In this document: positions 1-5,924 of the stretch, in pieces | How positions within the stretch are numbered: position 1 is the first letter of the stretch | Layout of the letters: every line of letters begins with the position of its first letter | Assembly: GCF_004138495.1 (NCBI RefSeq) | Contig: NZ_ML142859.1 | Span: 79,592 to 90,838 of the forward strand | From: Phytoactinopolyspora endophytica | GTDB lineage: Bacteria; Actinomycetota; Actinomycetes; Jiangellales; Jiangellaceae | Reading direction: 5' to 3' | Length of the DNA stretch: 11,247 nucleotides | Notes under the pieces: generated by a model | What the model saw: only the letters and a program-made list of their open reading frames with translations | What the model was told of the DNA's origin: nothing | Database searches by the model: none | Made by a program: the position numbers and the translations under genes

Positions 1-68
1 CGCTCGGCGCGGTTGAGAGGGACGGCCGGCTCGGACGTGGTCGGCTGCTGATCGTGGGATGTCGTCAT
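1..68 (-). CDS. 5' end of a truncated gene, product unknown
   Basis: The start codon ATG is complementary to 66-68 and is preceded, on the minus strand, by a very good ribosome binding site (AGGAGG, complement of 74-79, 6 nt spacing). Only 22 codons are visible, beginning MTTSHDQQPTTSEPAVPLNR, before the gene leaves the window. The visible part is a polar, Thr/Pro/Gln/Ser-rich N-terminus with no signal peptide. Such disordered leaders often precede a cytoplasmic or membrane domain, but the function cannot be told. The strong RBS and the good start are the reason to call it real. Confidence 0.6.
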   Translation of the reverse strand, partial: MTTSHDQQPTTSEPAVPLNRAE

Positions 69-83
69 GAAAACCTCCTGAGG

Positions 84-97
84 GTGCTAAAGAGCAC
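84..97. repeat. Small perfect dyad next to the RBS of the left-edge gene
   Basis: GTGCT-AAAG-AGCAC is a perfect 5-bp inverted repeat with a 4-nt loop. It lies just upstream (minus-strand sense) of the AGGAGG ribosome binding site of the truncated gene at 1-68. In the mRNA it could be a small hairpin beside the RBS, or in DNA an operator half-site pair. GGGTGCTAA resembles one half of a CIRCE element, but the second CIRCE half at 9-bp spacing is absent. Confidence 0.3.
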
Positions 98-271
98 TGG
101 CCAGACCGCTACGTCTGCCATGAGCTGCGGCGAACCAGCCGATGCTCGATGGGCGGCGGATGTGGCGGAAGCGCGGCGGCGTCAGGCGCTGGCGGCGACG
201 CGCTCAGGAGAAATCACATGCTGTGACCGTAGCATAGCGCCACCGCCGTGTACATGGATTTGGCTCCGCCA

Positions 272-1285
272 CTAGCAGTCGCCGCGCCAGGTGCTCAGAT
301 CGCAGATGCCGGGTCCGGTCGACCATCTCAGGCCGTTGCGGGCGTTCACGCCGAACGGGCGTCTGGCCTCGACGTCGGTGGAGGCGCCGGAGTCCTGGGA
401 GAGCCAGTAGCGCACTTCCGTCGGGTTGGATCCGCCCAGCCGTAGGACATAGAACGGCGCGGCGACCGGTGAACGTCCCCCTCCAGGCGCCGTCCACCAG
501 GCCGCGCCCTGGGCGTTCGACGGATCGACGAACAGACAGTCGCGGGCGGCGTCCTGGTACCAGCAGGTGCGCATCTTCGCGCCGCCGTACCTTCCCACGC
601 CGTCCACTGCGGTGATGCCGTTGCGGGCGCGCTGGTAGGTGTTCTCGCAGGCACCCTGACGGCAGGCCACCCAATCGGACCACGCGCGTACCCGCGCTTG
701 CTTCGGTGTGTCCCCGTTGTTCCGCCGGGCGCAGTACTTGTTCACGATGTATGGCGCCATCCGTTCGGCGGCGTGCTTGGAGTCGATAGCCTGAGCCGCG
801 GTGAAGTCGGTTCCCAGGCCCGCCGAGTCGAGCTGCCACATCCCAATCCCGGGATGGAACCACAACCCGGGAGCGCGCTTCTTCGGATCGCCCAGCGACG
901 TCTGGTTGTCATAGCGGGACAGCGTCATCGGCGATGGGGCTGCACCGGAGGGCGAGGACTCTGGCCACGTCATGGCTGTGACCAACGCGGTGGCGTTCTT
1001 CTTGGAGATGCTGCAGCCTGCCTGGTTCGCGGCGCGCCCGGCGGCGTCTCGGACGTACTGCAGGGGCTTGGCCCCGAACCGCAGCTGTTGCTCCGCGGGG
1101 ACCCACGCGTTGGCCTCCTTGAGGTCCTCGGCCGTCGCGTCGTCATCGAGGTACGGGGCGTCAGCCCCGGCTTGGGCGGCGGCGGGCTGGATGGCCATCG
1201 CCACACAGGTGAGAGTCGCTATGGACGCCACCACGGCGAGCCAGACCGGCCGGCGACCCGGCCGACGCTGCACCTGAGCAGTCAT
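272..1285 (-). CDS. Secreted eight-cysteine protein, possible lysozyme-like fold (paralogue 1)
   Basis: This is a 337-aa exported protein. The start ATG (complement of 1283-1285) has a GAGGGA ribosome binding site at 1292-1297. Residues 1-39 form a signal peptide: arginines at 7-12, a hydrophobic core at 14-32 and a likely cut after AQA at 37-39. The mature chain has eight cysteines (C91, C185, C208, C213, C241, C250, C328, C337), all conserved in the neighbouring paralogue, so four disulfides are plausible. The segment AMTWPE (Glu109), followed about 40 residues later by GIGMWQ (148-151), resembles the catalytic Glu and G-[LM]-x-Q signature of lysozyme/lytic-transglycosylase folds. That is inference; no family was confirmed. 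Very similar to the product of 1448-2464 (roughly two thirds or more identical by eye), indicating a tandem duplication. The chain ends in RGDC. A role in the cell wall is possible but unproven. Confidence 0.85.
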   Translation of the reverse strand: MTAQVQRRPGRRPVWLAVVASIATLTCVAMAIQPAAAQAGADAPYLDDDATAEDLKEANAWVPAEQQLRFGAKPLQYVRDAAGRAANQAGCSISKKNATALVTAMTWPESSPSGAAPSPMTLSRYDNQTSLGDPKKRAPGLWFHPGIGMWQLDSAGLGTDFTAAQAIDSKHAAERMAPYIVNKYCARRNNGDTPKQARVRAWSDWVACRQGACENTYQRARNGITAVDGVGRYGGAKMRTCWYQDAARDCLFVDPSNAQGAAWWTAPGGGRSPVAAPFYVLRLGGSNPTEVRYWLSQDSGASTDVEARRPFGVNARNGLRWSTGPGICDLSTWRGDC

Positions 1286-1315
1286 GTTGTTTCCCTCGCA
1301 TGCCTTCGTCGGTCA

Positions 1316-1325
1316 CCACATGTGG
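1316..1325. repeat. Palindrome CCACATGTGG upstream of paralogue 1
   Basis: A perfect 10-bp palindrome lies 31 bp upstream of the paralogue 1 start. It would fall within the 5' leader or core promoter and could be an operator. No matching regulator is present in the window. Confidence 0.25.
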
Positions 1326-1350
1326 GGCTATTCGTGATCCAAGTGGTTGA

Positions 1351-1379
1351 TGTTCCGCATGTGACATTTTGCAGGAACA
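1351..1379. repeat. Interrupted dyad TGTTCC-N17-GGAACA upstream of paralogue 1
   Basis: Six-bp inverted arms TGTTCC (1351-1356) and GGAACA (1374-1379) flank 17 bp that themselves hold the near-palindrome ATGTGACAT (1359-1367). The site is 66-94 bp upstream of the paralogue 1 start, where an operator would be expected. The inner GCAYGTGACAKTT also occurs upstream of paralogue 2 (about 2503-2515). Confidence 0.25.
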
Positions 1380-1422
1380 ACGACACGCCTGTCCGGCGAA
1401 TCGGCGGGAAGCGCCCAAGGAC

Positions 1423-1439
1423 CCGGGGCGGCGCCCCGG
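1423..1439 (-). terminator. Hairpin after paralogue 2
   Basis: CCGGGGC-GGC-GCCCCGG on the plus strand is a perfect 7-bp, all-GC stem with a 3-nt loop. It begins 8 nt beyond the stop codon of the minus-strand gene ending at 1448. There is no clear U-tract, which is common for high-GC actinobacterial hairpins. It separates the two paralogues transcriptionally, so paralogue 1 probably has its own promoter. Confidence 0.55.
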
Positions 1440-1447
1440 TTAGCCAG

Positions 1448-2464
1448 CTAGCAATCCCCGCGGTCTTCGTTGAGGTCGCACAGGCCGGAACCGGTTGACC
1501 AGGTCAGACCGTTGCGGGCGTTGACGCCGAATGGCCTGCTGGCCTCCACGTCTGTGCCGGCGCCGGAGTCCTCGGCCAGCCAGTAGCGCAGCTCCGTCGT
1601 CGTGGATCCGTCCAGCCGGATCACGTAGAACGGCGACGCCACTGGTGACCGCCCTCCACCTGGCGCAGCCCACCACGCCGAGCCTTGGGCGTTGGCCGGG
1701 TCGACGAACACGCAGTCATGCTCCATGCCCTGATACGAGCACCTGCGCTCCTCGGCGCCACCGAACCGGTCGACGCCTTCCACGGGAGTGACACCAGCGA
1801 GTGCTCGCTGGTACGTGTCCTCACATGCGCCCTCACGGCAGGCGACCCAGTCGGTCCACGCGTGTGCCCGCGCGGCGGACGGCGTAGCACCGCCGTTCAG
1901 GCTGGTGCAGTACTTGTTGACAATGAACGGCGCCATCCGTTCGGCTGCATACTGCGAGTCCATCGCCTCGGCCGCCGTGAAGTCGGTTCCCAGCCCAGCT
2001 GAGTCGAGCTGCCACATGCCGATTCCCGGATGGAACCATAACCCGGAAGCGCGGCTCTCCGGATCGCCCAGCGCGGGCTGGATGTCGTAACGAGACAACG
2101 TCATGGGCGACGGCGGTGCTCCCGAAGGTGCGACCTCCGGCCAGGTCATGGCGATGACCAGTGCCGTCGCGGCTTCGTCGGAGATTGAGCAACTGGCGCT
2201 GGAGGCGGCGTTCGTGGCGGCGTCCTCGACGTATCCCAGCGGCTCAGCGCCGAACTGCAGTTGTTGCTGCTGCGGGACCCACGCGTTGGCCAGCTTCAGC
2301 TCTTCGACGGTCGCGTCGCCGGCGTCGAGGTCACGAGTGTCGGCGGTTGCGTCGTCTGGTGACCACGGGACGAGTGCGGTAGCCGGTTGGCTGGCCACGC
2401 CGAATGACGCCAGACCCACTGCCAAAGCCACTGCCACTGACCTGGAACGCCGCGCAATGATCAT
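1448..2464 (-). CDS. Secreted eight-cysteine protein, possible lysozyme-like fold (paralogue 2)
   Basis: The product is 338 aa. I chose the ATG at 2462-2464 over an upstream in-frame ATG at 2521. AAGGAG (complement of 2470-2475) sits 5 nt before it, and translation from there begins directly with a signal peptide (MIIARRSRS, hydrophobic core, cut near PATA at 27-30). The frame upstream of it (MKNCHVPWC...) looks non-coding. The mature protein matches paralogue 1 almost end to end: ANAWVP, the Cys-Ser-Ile-Ser helix, TWPE (Glu110), PSPMTLSRYD, LWFHPGIGMWQLDSAG, WVAC-x4-C, FVDP-x-NAQG, SRPFGVNARNGL and the final RGDC. All eight cysteines and the Glu/G-x-W-Q pair are kept, so these are the best candidates for functional residues. 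N-terminal residues 31-55 and several loop positions diverge. The likely location is extracellular or in the cell wall. Enzymatic function is inferred only from pattern. Confidence 0.85.
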   Translation of the reverse strand: MIIARRSRSVAVALAVGLASFGVASQPATALVPWSPDDATADTRDLDAGDATVEELKLANAWVPQQQQLQFGAEPLGYVEDAATNAASSASCSISDEAATALVIAMTWPEVAPSGAPPSPMTLSRYDIQPALGDPESRASGLWFHPGIGMWQLDSAGLGTDFTAAEAMDSQYAAERMAPFIVNKYCTSLNGGATPSAARAHAWTDWVACREGACEDTYQRALAGVTPVEGVDRFGGAEERRCSYQGMEHDCVFVDPANAQGSAWWAAPGGGRSPVASPFYVIRLDGSTTTELRYWLAEDSGAGTDVEASRPFGVNARNGLTWSTGSGLCDLNEDRGDC

Positions 2465-2469
2465 GCCAT

Positions 2470-2475
2470 CTCCTT
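2470..2475 (-). promoter_or_regulatory. RBS AAGGAG deciding the paralogue 2 start
   Basis: AAGGAG on the minus strand lies 5 nt before the ATG at 2462-2464. It supports this start rather than the ATG 57 nt upstream, which would add 19 residues in front of the signal peptide. Confidence 0.75.
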
Positions 2476-2490
2476 CTGCTGCTTTGACTG

Positions 2491-2508
2491 ACGTGCACCA
2501 GGGCACGT
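2491..2508. repeat. Dyad ACGTGC-N6-GCACGT in the divergent intergenic region
   Basis: Perfect 6-bp inverted arms (2491-2496 and 2503-2508) lie 27-44 bp upstream of the paralogue 2 start, between the divergent genes. It may be an operator or a leader hairpin. No regulator can be assigned. Confidence 0.3.
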
Positions 2509-2590
2509 GACAGTTCTTCAACAGCGGCAGTTATGCCCGGTAAATGATCAAATTACTCCTCATGTTGTGATCTTCATGACGAGATCAGGG

Positions 2591-2620
2591 TTGAACCTTG
2601 GCCGTTTGCGAGACGATAGT
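2591..2620 (+). promoter_or_regulatory. Sigma70-type promoter for the isomerase-family gene
   Basis: TTGAAC (2591-2596), an 18-bp spacer and GATAGT (2615-2620) make a good housekeeping-type promoter. It predicts transcription starting near 2627 and a leader of about 36 nt, which contains the ribosome binding site at 2648-2654. Confidence 0.5.
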
Positions 2621-2647
2621 CACCGTCAATGCATTGCTGGCCTGACA

Positions 2648-2654
2648 AGGGAGG
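2648..2654 (+). promoter_or_regulatory. RBS AGGGAGG deciding a GTG start
   Basis: AGGGAGG is 8 nt upstream of GTG 2663-2665. The other in-frame GTG at 2657 would be only 2 nt away, and the longer frame from 2507 would start inside the opposite gene's leader. Confidence 0.7.
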
Positions 2655-2662
2655 CTGTGGCC

Positions 2663-3394
2663 GTGAGCGAAGACCTGACGAGCGTGCTCGAGGACTGCCG
2701 GGCGGCCGGTGCGTTGCTCCGCCGTGTCGTCAGTGGGCTCGGGGAGCGGGACCTGCGGGGGACCTCGGCATTGCCGGGGTGGACCCGTGCGCATGTACTG
2801 GCACATCTCACGGGCGTCGGCGACGGTGCGGCCCGTCAGGTCGAGTTCGCCCGGCGGGACGAGCTGATCGAGTTCTACGACGGCGGCAAGCCCGGCCGTG
2901 ACGCGGCGATCGAGGCCGGTGCAGCCGTGTCGCTGAGCGAGCATCGAGCACAGGTCGACAGGATGCTCGACCGGGTCGAGAGCGTGTGGCCCACCGCTGG
3001 ATCACCGCTGTGGGAGCATCGGGTCGCCTACCGGGATGGCACGGTCATCGACGTCGTGCTGACCTGGTGGCGGGAGATCCGTATCCACCTGGTCGACCTC
3101 GATGTGGACATCGGGGCAGATACCTGGAGCGATGACTTCTGCCGGCACCTGTTCGACTTCCTGACGCCGCGGCTGCCGTCCGACGTCCCCGTCGAGCTGC
3201 GCTTCGACGACGGCGGTAGATGGCTGGTCCCCAACGCGTCAACGCCAGGAGAAGCGGTGGTCATCACAGGTAGCCTGCGTGACGTCGCCCAGTGGCAGGC
3301 GGGCCGTTCGCCTGGACGAATGCCTACGGCGTCTCGGGGTGGGCAACCGCAGCCGCTGCCGGAGCTGAAGCCCTGGCCGTCGCCGAAACGATAG
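2663..3394 (+). CDS. Maleylpyruvate isomerase family mycothiol-dependent protein (DinB-like)
   Basis: The 243-aa product starts at GTG 2663. It has the layout of the MDMPI/TIGR03083 group in the DinB/YfiT superfamily: an N-terminal four-helix bundle (about 1-150) and a smaller C-terminal domain (about 160-215). The metal-binding triad is visible: His48 in GWTRAHVLAHL, and Glu138 and His142 in WWREIRIHLVDL. The C-terminal GSLRDVAQWQAGR matches the usual G-x3-L/D-x2-W-x2-GR end of these proteins. Characterised members isomerise maleylpyruvate to fumarylpyruvate with mycothiol as cofactor in gentisate breakdown. Most paralogues, probably including this one, have unknown thiol-transfer substrates, and no other gentisate gene is nearby. 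It is cytoplasmic. It is divergent from the secreted paralogues and has its own promoter. Confidence 0.88.
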   Translation: MSEDLTSVLEDCRAAGALLRRVVSGLGERDLRGTSALPGWTRAHVLAHLTGVGDGAARQVEFARRDELIEFYDGGKPGRDAAIEAGAAVSLSEHRAQVDRMLDRVESVWPTAGSPLWEHRVAYRDGTVIDVVLTWWREIRIHLVDLDVDIGADTWSDDFCRHLFDFLTPRLPSDVPVELRFDDGGRWLVPNASTPGEAVVITGSLRDVAQWQAGRSPGRMPTASRGGQPQPLPELKPWPSPKR

Positions 3395-3419
3395 ACGCTG
3401 CCCACCGCACCTGCCGTGC

Positions 3420-3436
3420 CGGTTCGACAGGAACCG
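3420..3436 (+). terminator. Possible weak terminator hairpin after the isomerase-family gene
   Basis: CGGTTC-GACAG-GAACCG forms a perfect 6-bp stem with a 5-nt loop, 25 nt after the stop. It has no U-tract, so the call is tentative. Confidence 0.35.
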
Positions 3437-3523
3437 TCCGACCTGTTCGGCGCGGAAGTCGCTTGGAGACCGTGGTGCTCTCAAGCCCTGGTTTGCGTCT
3501 CGCTGTACGCAGGGCAGCACCGC

Positions 3524-3529
3524 TAATGT
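3524..3529 (+). promoter_or_regulatory. -10 element of a probably leaderless LysE gene
   Basis: TAATGT fits the actinobacterial TAnnnT -10 consensus. Its last base is 7 nt before the A of the ATG at 3536, the spacing that puts transcription start on the start codon. No Shine-Dalgarno sequence precedes the ATG. No convincing -35 is seen at 16-19 bp. Confidence 0.45.
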
Positions 3530-3535
3530 TGTGAC

Positions 3536-4174
3536 ATGCCCTCGCCGGATCTCCTGTTGGCTTTCGCGGTCGCATCGTTCGTGATCATCGTCATCCCTGG
3601 GCCGAACGTACTGTTCGTGGTGAGCCGTGCGCTCGCGTACGGCCGTCGCACCGCGCTGATCTCGGTCATCGGGGGTACGACGGGCGCCCTGGTGCTGGCG
3701 GTCGCGGTCGCGCTCGGGGTGGGGGCGATCGTGCAAGCGTCGGCTGTGGCGTTCACGACGATGAAGCTGATCGGAGCCGCCTATCTGATCTACCTGGGGG
3801 TCAGGGCCGTCAGACACCGTCGGCAGCTGCGAGCCGCGTTCGAGGAACAGGTCAGCGTGGTCAGTGACCGTAGGACATGGTGGGAAGGGTTTGTCGTCGG
3901 AGTGACGAACCCGAAGACGGCCGTGTTCTTCGCGGCGGTGTTGCCGCAGTTCGTCGACCCTGCGGCGGGCCATGCGAGTATGCAGATGCTGGCGCTGAGT
4001 GCGGTCTTCGCCGTGATCGCCCTCGCCTCGGATGCGGTGTGGGGACTGGCCGCGGGGACGGTGCGGGCATGGTTCGCCAGATCGGCCCGCCGGTTGGATC
4101 TCATCGGCGGGGCTGCGGGTCTGACGATGATCGGACTCGGCGCCGGGGTAGCCGTAAACGGCCGCAAGGACTGA
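3536..4174 (+). CDS. LysE family translocator (amino-acid/metabolite exporter)
   Basis: The 212-aa length is normal for the LysE/RhtB superfamily. About six membrane segments are visible (roughly 5-27, 40-66, 70-90, 115-138, 150-175, 186-207). The N-terminal signature PGPNVLFVVSRALAYGRR (from residue 21) and NPKTAVFFAAVLPQF (125-139) are family hallmarks. These proteins export amino acids or related small molecules in exchange for protons. The substrate here cannot be predicted. The start is ATG 3536 because it places the first helix and the PGP motif at their usual distance. There is no Shine-Dalgarno, and a -10 box 7 nt upstream suggests a leaderless mRNA. Neighbouring genes do not point to a particular substrate. 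Confidence 0.9.
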   Translation: MPSPDLLLAFAVASFVIIVIPGPNVLFVVSRALAYGRRTALISVIGGTTGALVLAVAVALGVGAIVQASAVAFTTMKLIGAAYLIYLGVRAVRHRRQLRAAFEEQVSVVSDRRTWWEGFVVGVTNPKTAVFFAAVLPQFVDPAAGHASMQMLALSAVFAVIALASDAVWGLAAGTVRAWFARSARRLDLIGGAAGLTMIGLGAGVAVNGRKD

Positions 4175-4181
4175 CTCTTCT

Positions 4182-4196
4182 CGCGGCACCGCCGCG
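4182..4196 (+). terminator. Hairpin after the LysE gene
   Basis: CGCGGC-ACC-GCCGCG is a perfect 6-bp GC stem with a 3-nt loop, 7 nt after the stop codon. It is a likely terminator and separates LysE from the downstream dehydrogenase. Confidence 0.5.
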
Positions 4197-4228
4197 GCTG
4201 GAAAGCCGGGTCGACGGGCTGGTGCCGG

Positions 4229-4248
4229 GCTCTAATGTGACGTAGAGC
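4229..4248. repeat. Dyad GCTCTA-N8-TAGAGC
   Basis: Perfect 6-bp arms lie between LysE and the dehydrogenase, 15 bp before the SoxR-type promoter. This could be a secondary operator or a second hairpin of the LysE terminator region. Confidence 0.25.
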
Positions 4249-4262
4249 GCGCCATGTGGGCA

Positions 4263-4293
4263 TTGACCTTTACTTTAGTTGAGGTTGCAGACT
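4263..4293 (+). promoter_or_regulatory. MerR/SoxR-type promoter-operator for the dehydrogenase
   Basis: A -35 TTGACC (4263-4268) and a -10-like CAGACT (4288-4293) are separated by 19 bp, the lengthened spacer typical of MerR-family activated promoters. Inside is the dyad ACCTTTACTTTAGTTGAGGT (4266-4285), with outer ACCT/AGGT and inner ACT/AGT pairs symmetric. Its right half TTGAGGT is identical to the SoxR-box half-site, and the whole 31 bp lines up in register with the E. coli soxS promoter as I remember it (TTTACC, box, 19-bp spacer, TATACT). SoxR itself is not encoded here, so another MerR-family activator is possible. Confidence 0.6.
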
Positions 4294-4319
4294 AGTCGAG
4301 ACATCTGCTCGAGGAGTCT

Positions 4320-4324
4320 GGAGA
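4320..4324 (+). promoter_or_regulatory. RBS GGAGA deciding the dehydrogenase GTG start
   Basis: GGAGA lies 5 nt before GTG 4330. The upstream in-frame alternative, TTG at 4279, falls inside the SoxR-type operator and so would lie upstream of the predicted transcription start. Confidence 0.6.
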
Positions 4325-4329
4325 AAACG

Positions 4330-5313
4330 GTGCGCGCAATCCGGCAGTACGAGCTCGGCCCGGCGGAGAACCTGCTCTACGAAGAGGTGGACGACCCCCG
4401 GCCGGGCCCAGGCGAGGTGCGGATCGCTGTCAACGCCTCGGGCGTTCATCTCATCGATACGGCACTGCGAGCCGGCACGCCCGGAGGGACCTTCGCCTTG
4501 CCCGAACTTCCGATGACGCCGGGCCGCGAGGTGGCCGGAGTGGTCGACGAACTCGGTGAGGGGGTCGACGCCGGCTGGCTCGGCACCCGCGTGGTGACTC
4601 ATCTGGGCATGGCCAGCGGCGGCTACGCCGAGCTGGCCGTGCGTGAGGTGGAAGCGGTGCACGCGCTGCCCGGCACCGTGGACTTCGACGTGGCGGTGGC
4701 GATGATCGGGACCGGCCGGACGACGATGGGAATCCTCGACGTCGCGCAGCTCGGCAACGACGACGTCGTTCTTGTGATGGCTGCCGCCGGAGGGATCGGC
4801 AACCTGCTCGTCCAGACAGGGCGGAACATCGGGGCGATGGTCATCGGAGCAGCCGGTGGCGCTGCCAAGGTGGATCAGGTGCGTCAGGCAGGCGCAAGCG
4901 TCGCCGTCGACTATCGCAGGCCGGACTGGACCGAGCAGGTCCGCGAGGCGCTGGACGGACGCGAGGTGTGTGCGGTGCTGGAGGGTGTCGGCGGAGATCT
5001 CGGACGGCAGGCGCTGGAACTGCTCGGCCCCGGCGGCCGGCTGATCATGTACGGCTGGGCGTCCGGCGCGGGCCAGGCGACCCGGGTGACCACCGACGAC
5101 CTGACCGGGCGCGCGCTCACTGCGTCCTGGGCGCTAGGACCGGCGATGTTCAGGCGGCGGGACATACGCGGTCTGGAGGAGGCGTCTCTGGCAGAGGCGG
5201 CCGCGGGCCGGCTGGTTCCGGCGGTGCAGGCGTTCCCGCTCGATGACGCGGCCGCCGCTCACGCTGCCTTGGAAAGCCGAGCCACCACCGGCAAAGTCGT
5301 CCTCCACCCATGA
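4330..5313 (+). CDS. Zinc-independent quinone oxidoreductase-like dehydrogenase (MDR family)
   Basis: The 327-aa product starts at GTG 4330 (MRAIRQYELGP). It has the two-domain medium-chain dehydrogenase/reductase layout: a GroES-like N-terminal domain (about 1-115, with GPGEVRIAVNASGVH and PGREVAGVVDELG) and a Rossmann domain with the NADPH loop AAAGGIG at 151-157. The structural and catalytic zinc ligands of alcohol dehydrogenases are absent, as in quinone oxidoreductases (QOR/zeta-crystallin). The expected reaction is NADPH-dependent reduction of quinones or activated alkenes in the cytoplasm. The exact substrate is unknown. The promoter holds a SoxR-like box. In Streptomyces, SoxR regulons responding to redox-cycling compounds include an oxidoreductase of this kind, which fits. 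The stop codon sits inside a palindrome shared with the convergent gene. Confidence 0.9.
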   Translation: MRAIRQYELGPAENLLYEEVDDPRPGPGEVRIAVNASGVHLIDTALRAGTPGGTFALPELPMTPGREVAGVVDELGEGVDAGWLGTRVVTHLGMASGGYAELAVREVEAVHALPGTVDFDVAVAMIGTGRTTMGILDVAQLGNDDVVLVMAAAGGIGNLLVQTGRNIGAMVIGAAGGAAKVDQVRQAGASVAVDYRRPDWTEQVREALDGREVCAVLEGVGGDLGRQALELLGPGGRLIMYGWASGAGQATRVTTDDLTGRALTASWALGPAMFRRRDIRGLEEASLAEAAAGRLVPAVQAFPLDDAAAAHAALESRATTGKVVLHP

Positions 5314-5361
5314 TCATCGAGTAATTGGGGTGTGATGACGCGCTGGATCCTCGATGATCAT
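5310..5361. repeat. Perfect 12-bp inverted repeat spanning both convergent stop codons
   Basis: The arms ATGATCATCGAG (5310-5321) and CTCGATGATCAT (5350-5361) are exact reverse complements with a 28-bp centre. Each arm contains the self-palindrome ATGATCAT and supplies the TGA stop of one gene: 5311-5313 for the dehydrogenase and 5358-5360 (complement) for the HExxH protein. It can act as a bidirectional terminator. The symmetric form also resembles a small mobile or REP-like intergenic element. Confidence 0.7.
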
Positions 5362-5813
5362 CGGCGTCTGAGGGTCTCCCGCAGCGGGCGCTCCGTGTAA
5401 CCGCCGTCGGCGAGCCCGGCGTGCCGCTCGAAGGGGTTCCGGGAGGCGAAGTCGCCCGTGAGCAGCCAGGACCACGCGCTACCGAGCACGTAGAGGACCA
5501 GCATGACTGGTCCTAGGCACCAGGCGTACTGGGTGGCATGCCGAGCCTCGTGAACCAACAGCCGTGGCCGGCGCGCAAGCTTCTCGTCGTTGATCCGCAG
5601 GAGAATCACGTTGCCGAGGGTGAAGGCCGGAGCCGGCGGGAACGGGAAGCGATAGCCCTGCCCGATGATCAAACCATCTGCCGCACGTTTGAAGCCGGTT
5701 CGCCCGATCAAGCCGACCAACAGCCCCAGGATCGTCGACAGGTTCACCCAGTTGACTACCTGGCGAAGACGGTGGCGCGGCTTCACGCCGTTGTCGTGCG
5801 CCGCCACGCGCAT
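5358..5813 (-). CDS. Small membrane protein with HExxH metallopeptidase-like motif
   Basis: The product is 151 aa from the ATG at 5811-5813. An upstream in-frame ATG (5916-5918) would add 35 residues that look non-coding, and neither start has a convincing RBS, so the start is uncertain. A hydrophobic segment at about 19-37 and another around 100-119 suggest membrane association. HEARH (88-92) is an HExxH zinc motif, and NPFERHA (126-132) offers Glu129 as a third ligand, giving a gluzincin-like pattern. Similar short actinobacterial proteins of unknown function carry an HE-x2-H-x-x-Q helix, a Trp-rich hydrophobic stretch and an NPFE motif. Whether it is an active peptidase is unknown. It is convergent with the dehydrogenase, with a 44-bp gap filled by a palindrome. 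Confidence 0.65.
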   Translation of the reverse strand: MRVAAHDNGVKPRHRLRQVVNWVNLSTILGLLVGLIGRTGFKRAADGLIIGQGYRFPFPPAPAFTLGNVILLRINDEKLARRPRLLVHEARHATQYAWCLGPVMLVLYVLGSAWSWLLTGDFASRNPFERHAGLADGGYTERPLRETLRRR

Positions 5814-5924
5814 GTGTAGCAGGCTGCTGTCACGGCACGACCCTATAGGACGTAAAAATTGCCGCCGGATAGCGTGTTGGGTAGCGAATTTTGGTAATCG
5901 GCGCGCCTGAGCCTGCATTGCCCT

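Noticed and set aside
84..97. CIRCE (HrcA) operator
   Set aside because: Only one half resembles GAGTGCTAA. The partner half at 9-bp spacing is missing.
65..121. 18-codon minus-strand frame whose TGA overlaps the ATG of the left-edge gene (ATGA)
   Set aside because: An ATGA overlap suggests translational coupling, but the small frame lacks an RBS and the downstream gene has its own strong AGGAGG, so chance is more likely.
698..1498. Plus-strand open frame of 266 codons
   Set aside because: It is antisense to the secreted paralogue 1, which has a signal peptide, an RBS and a close homologue next door. The frame also runs through the intergenic hairpin.
3239..4189. Minus-strand open frame of 316 codons
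   Set aside because: It overlaps the LysE gene in antisense and gives an Arg/His/Gln-rich sequence typical of shadow frames in high-GC DNA. It has no RBS or domain.
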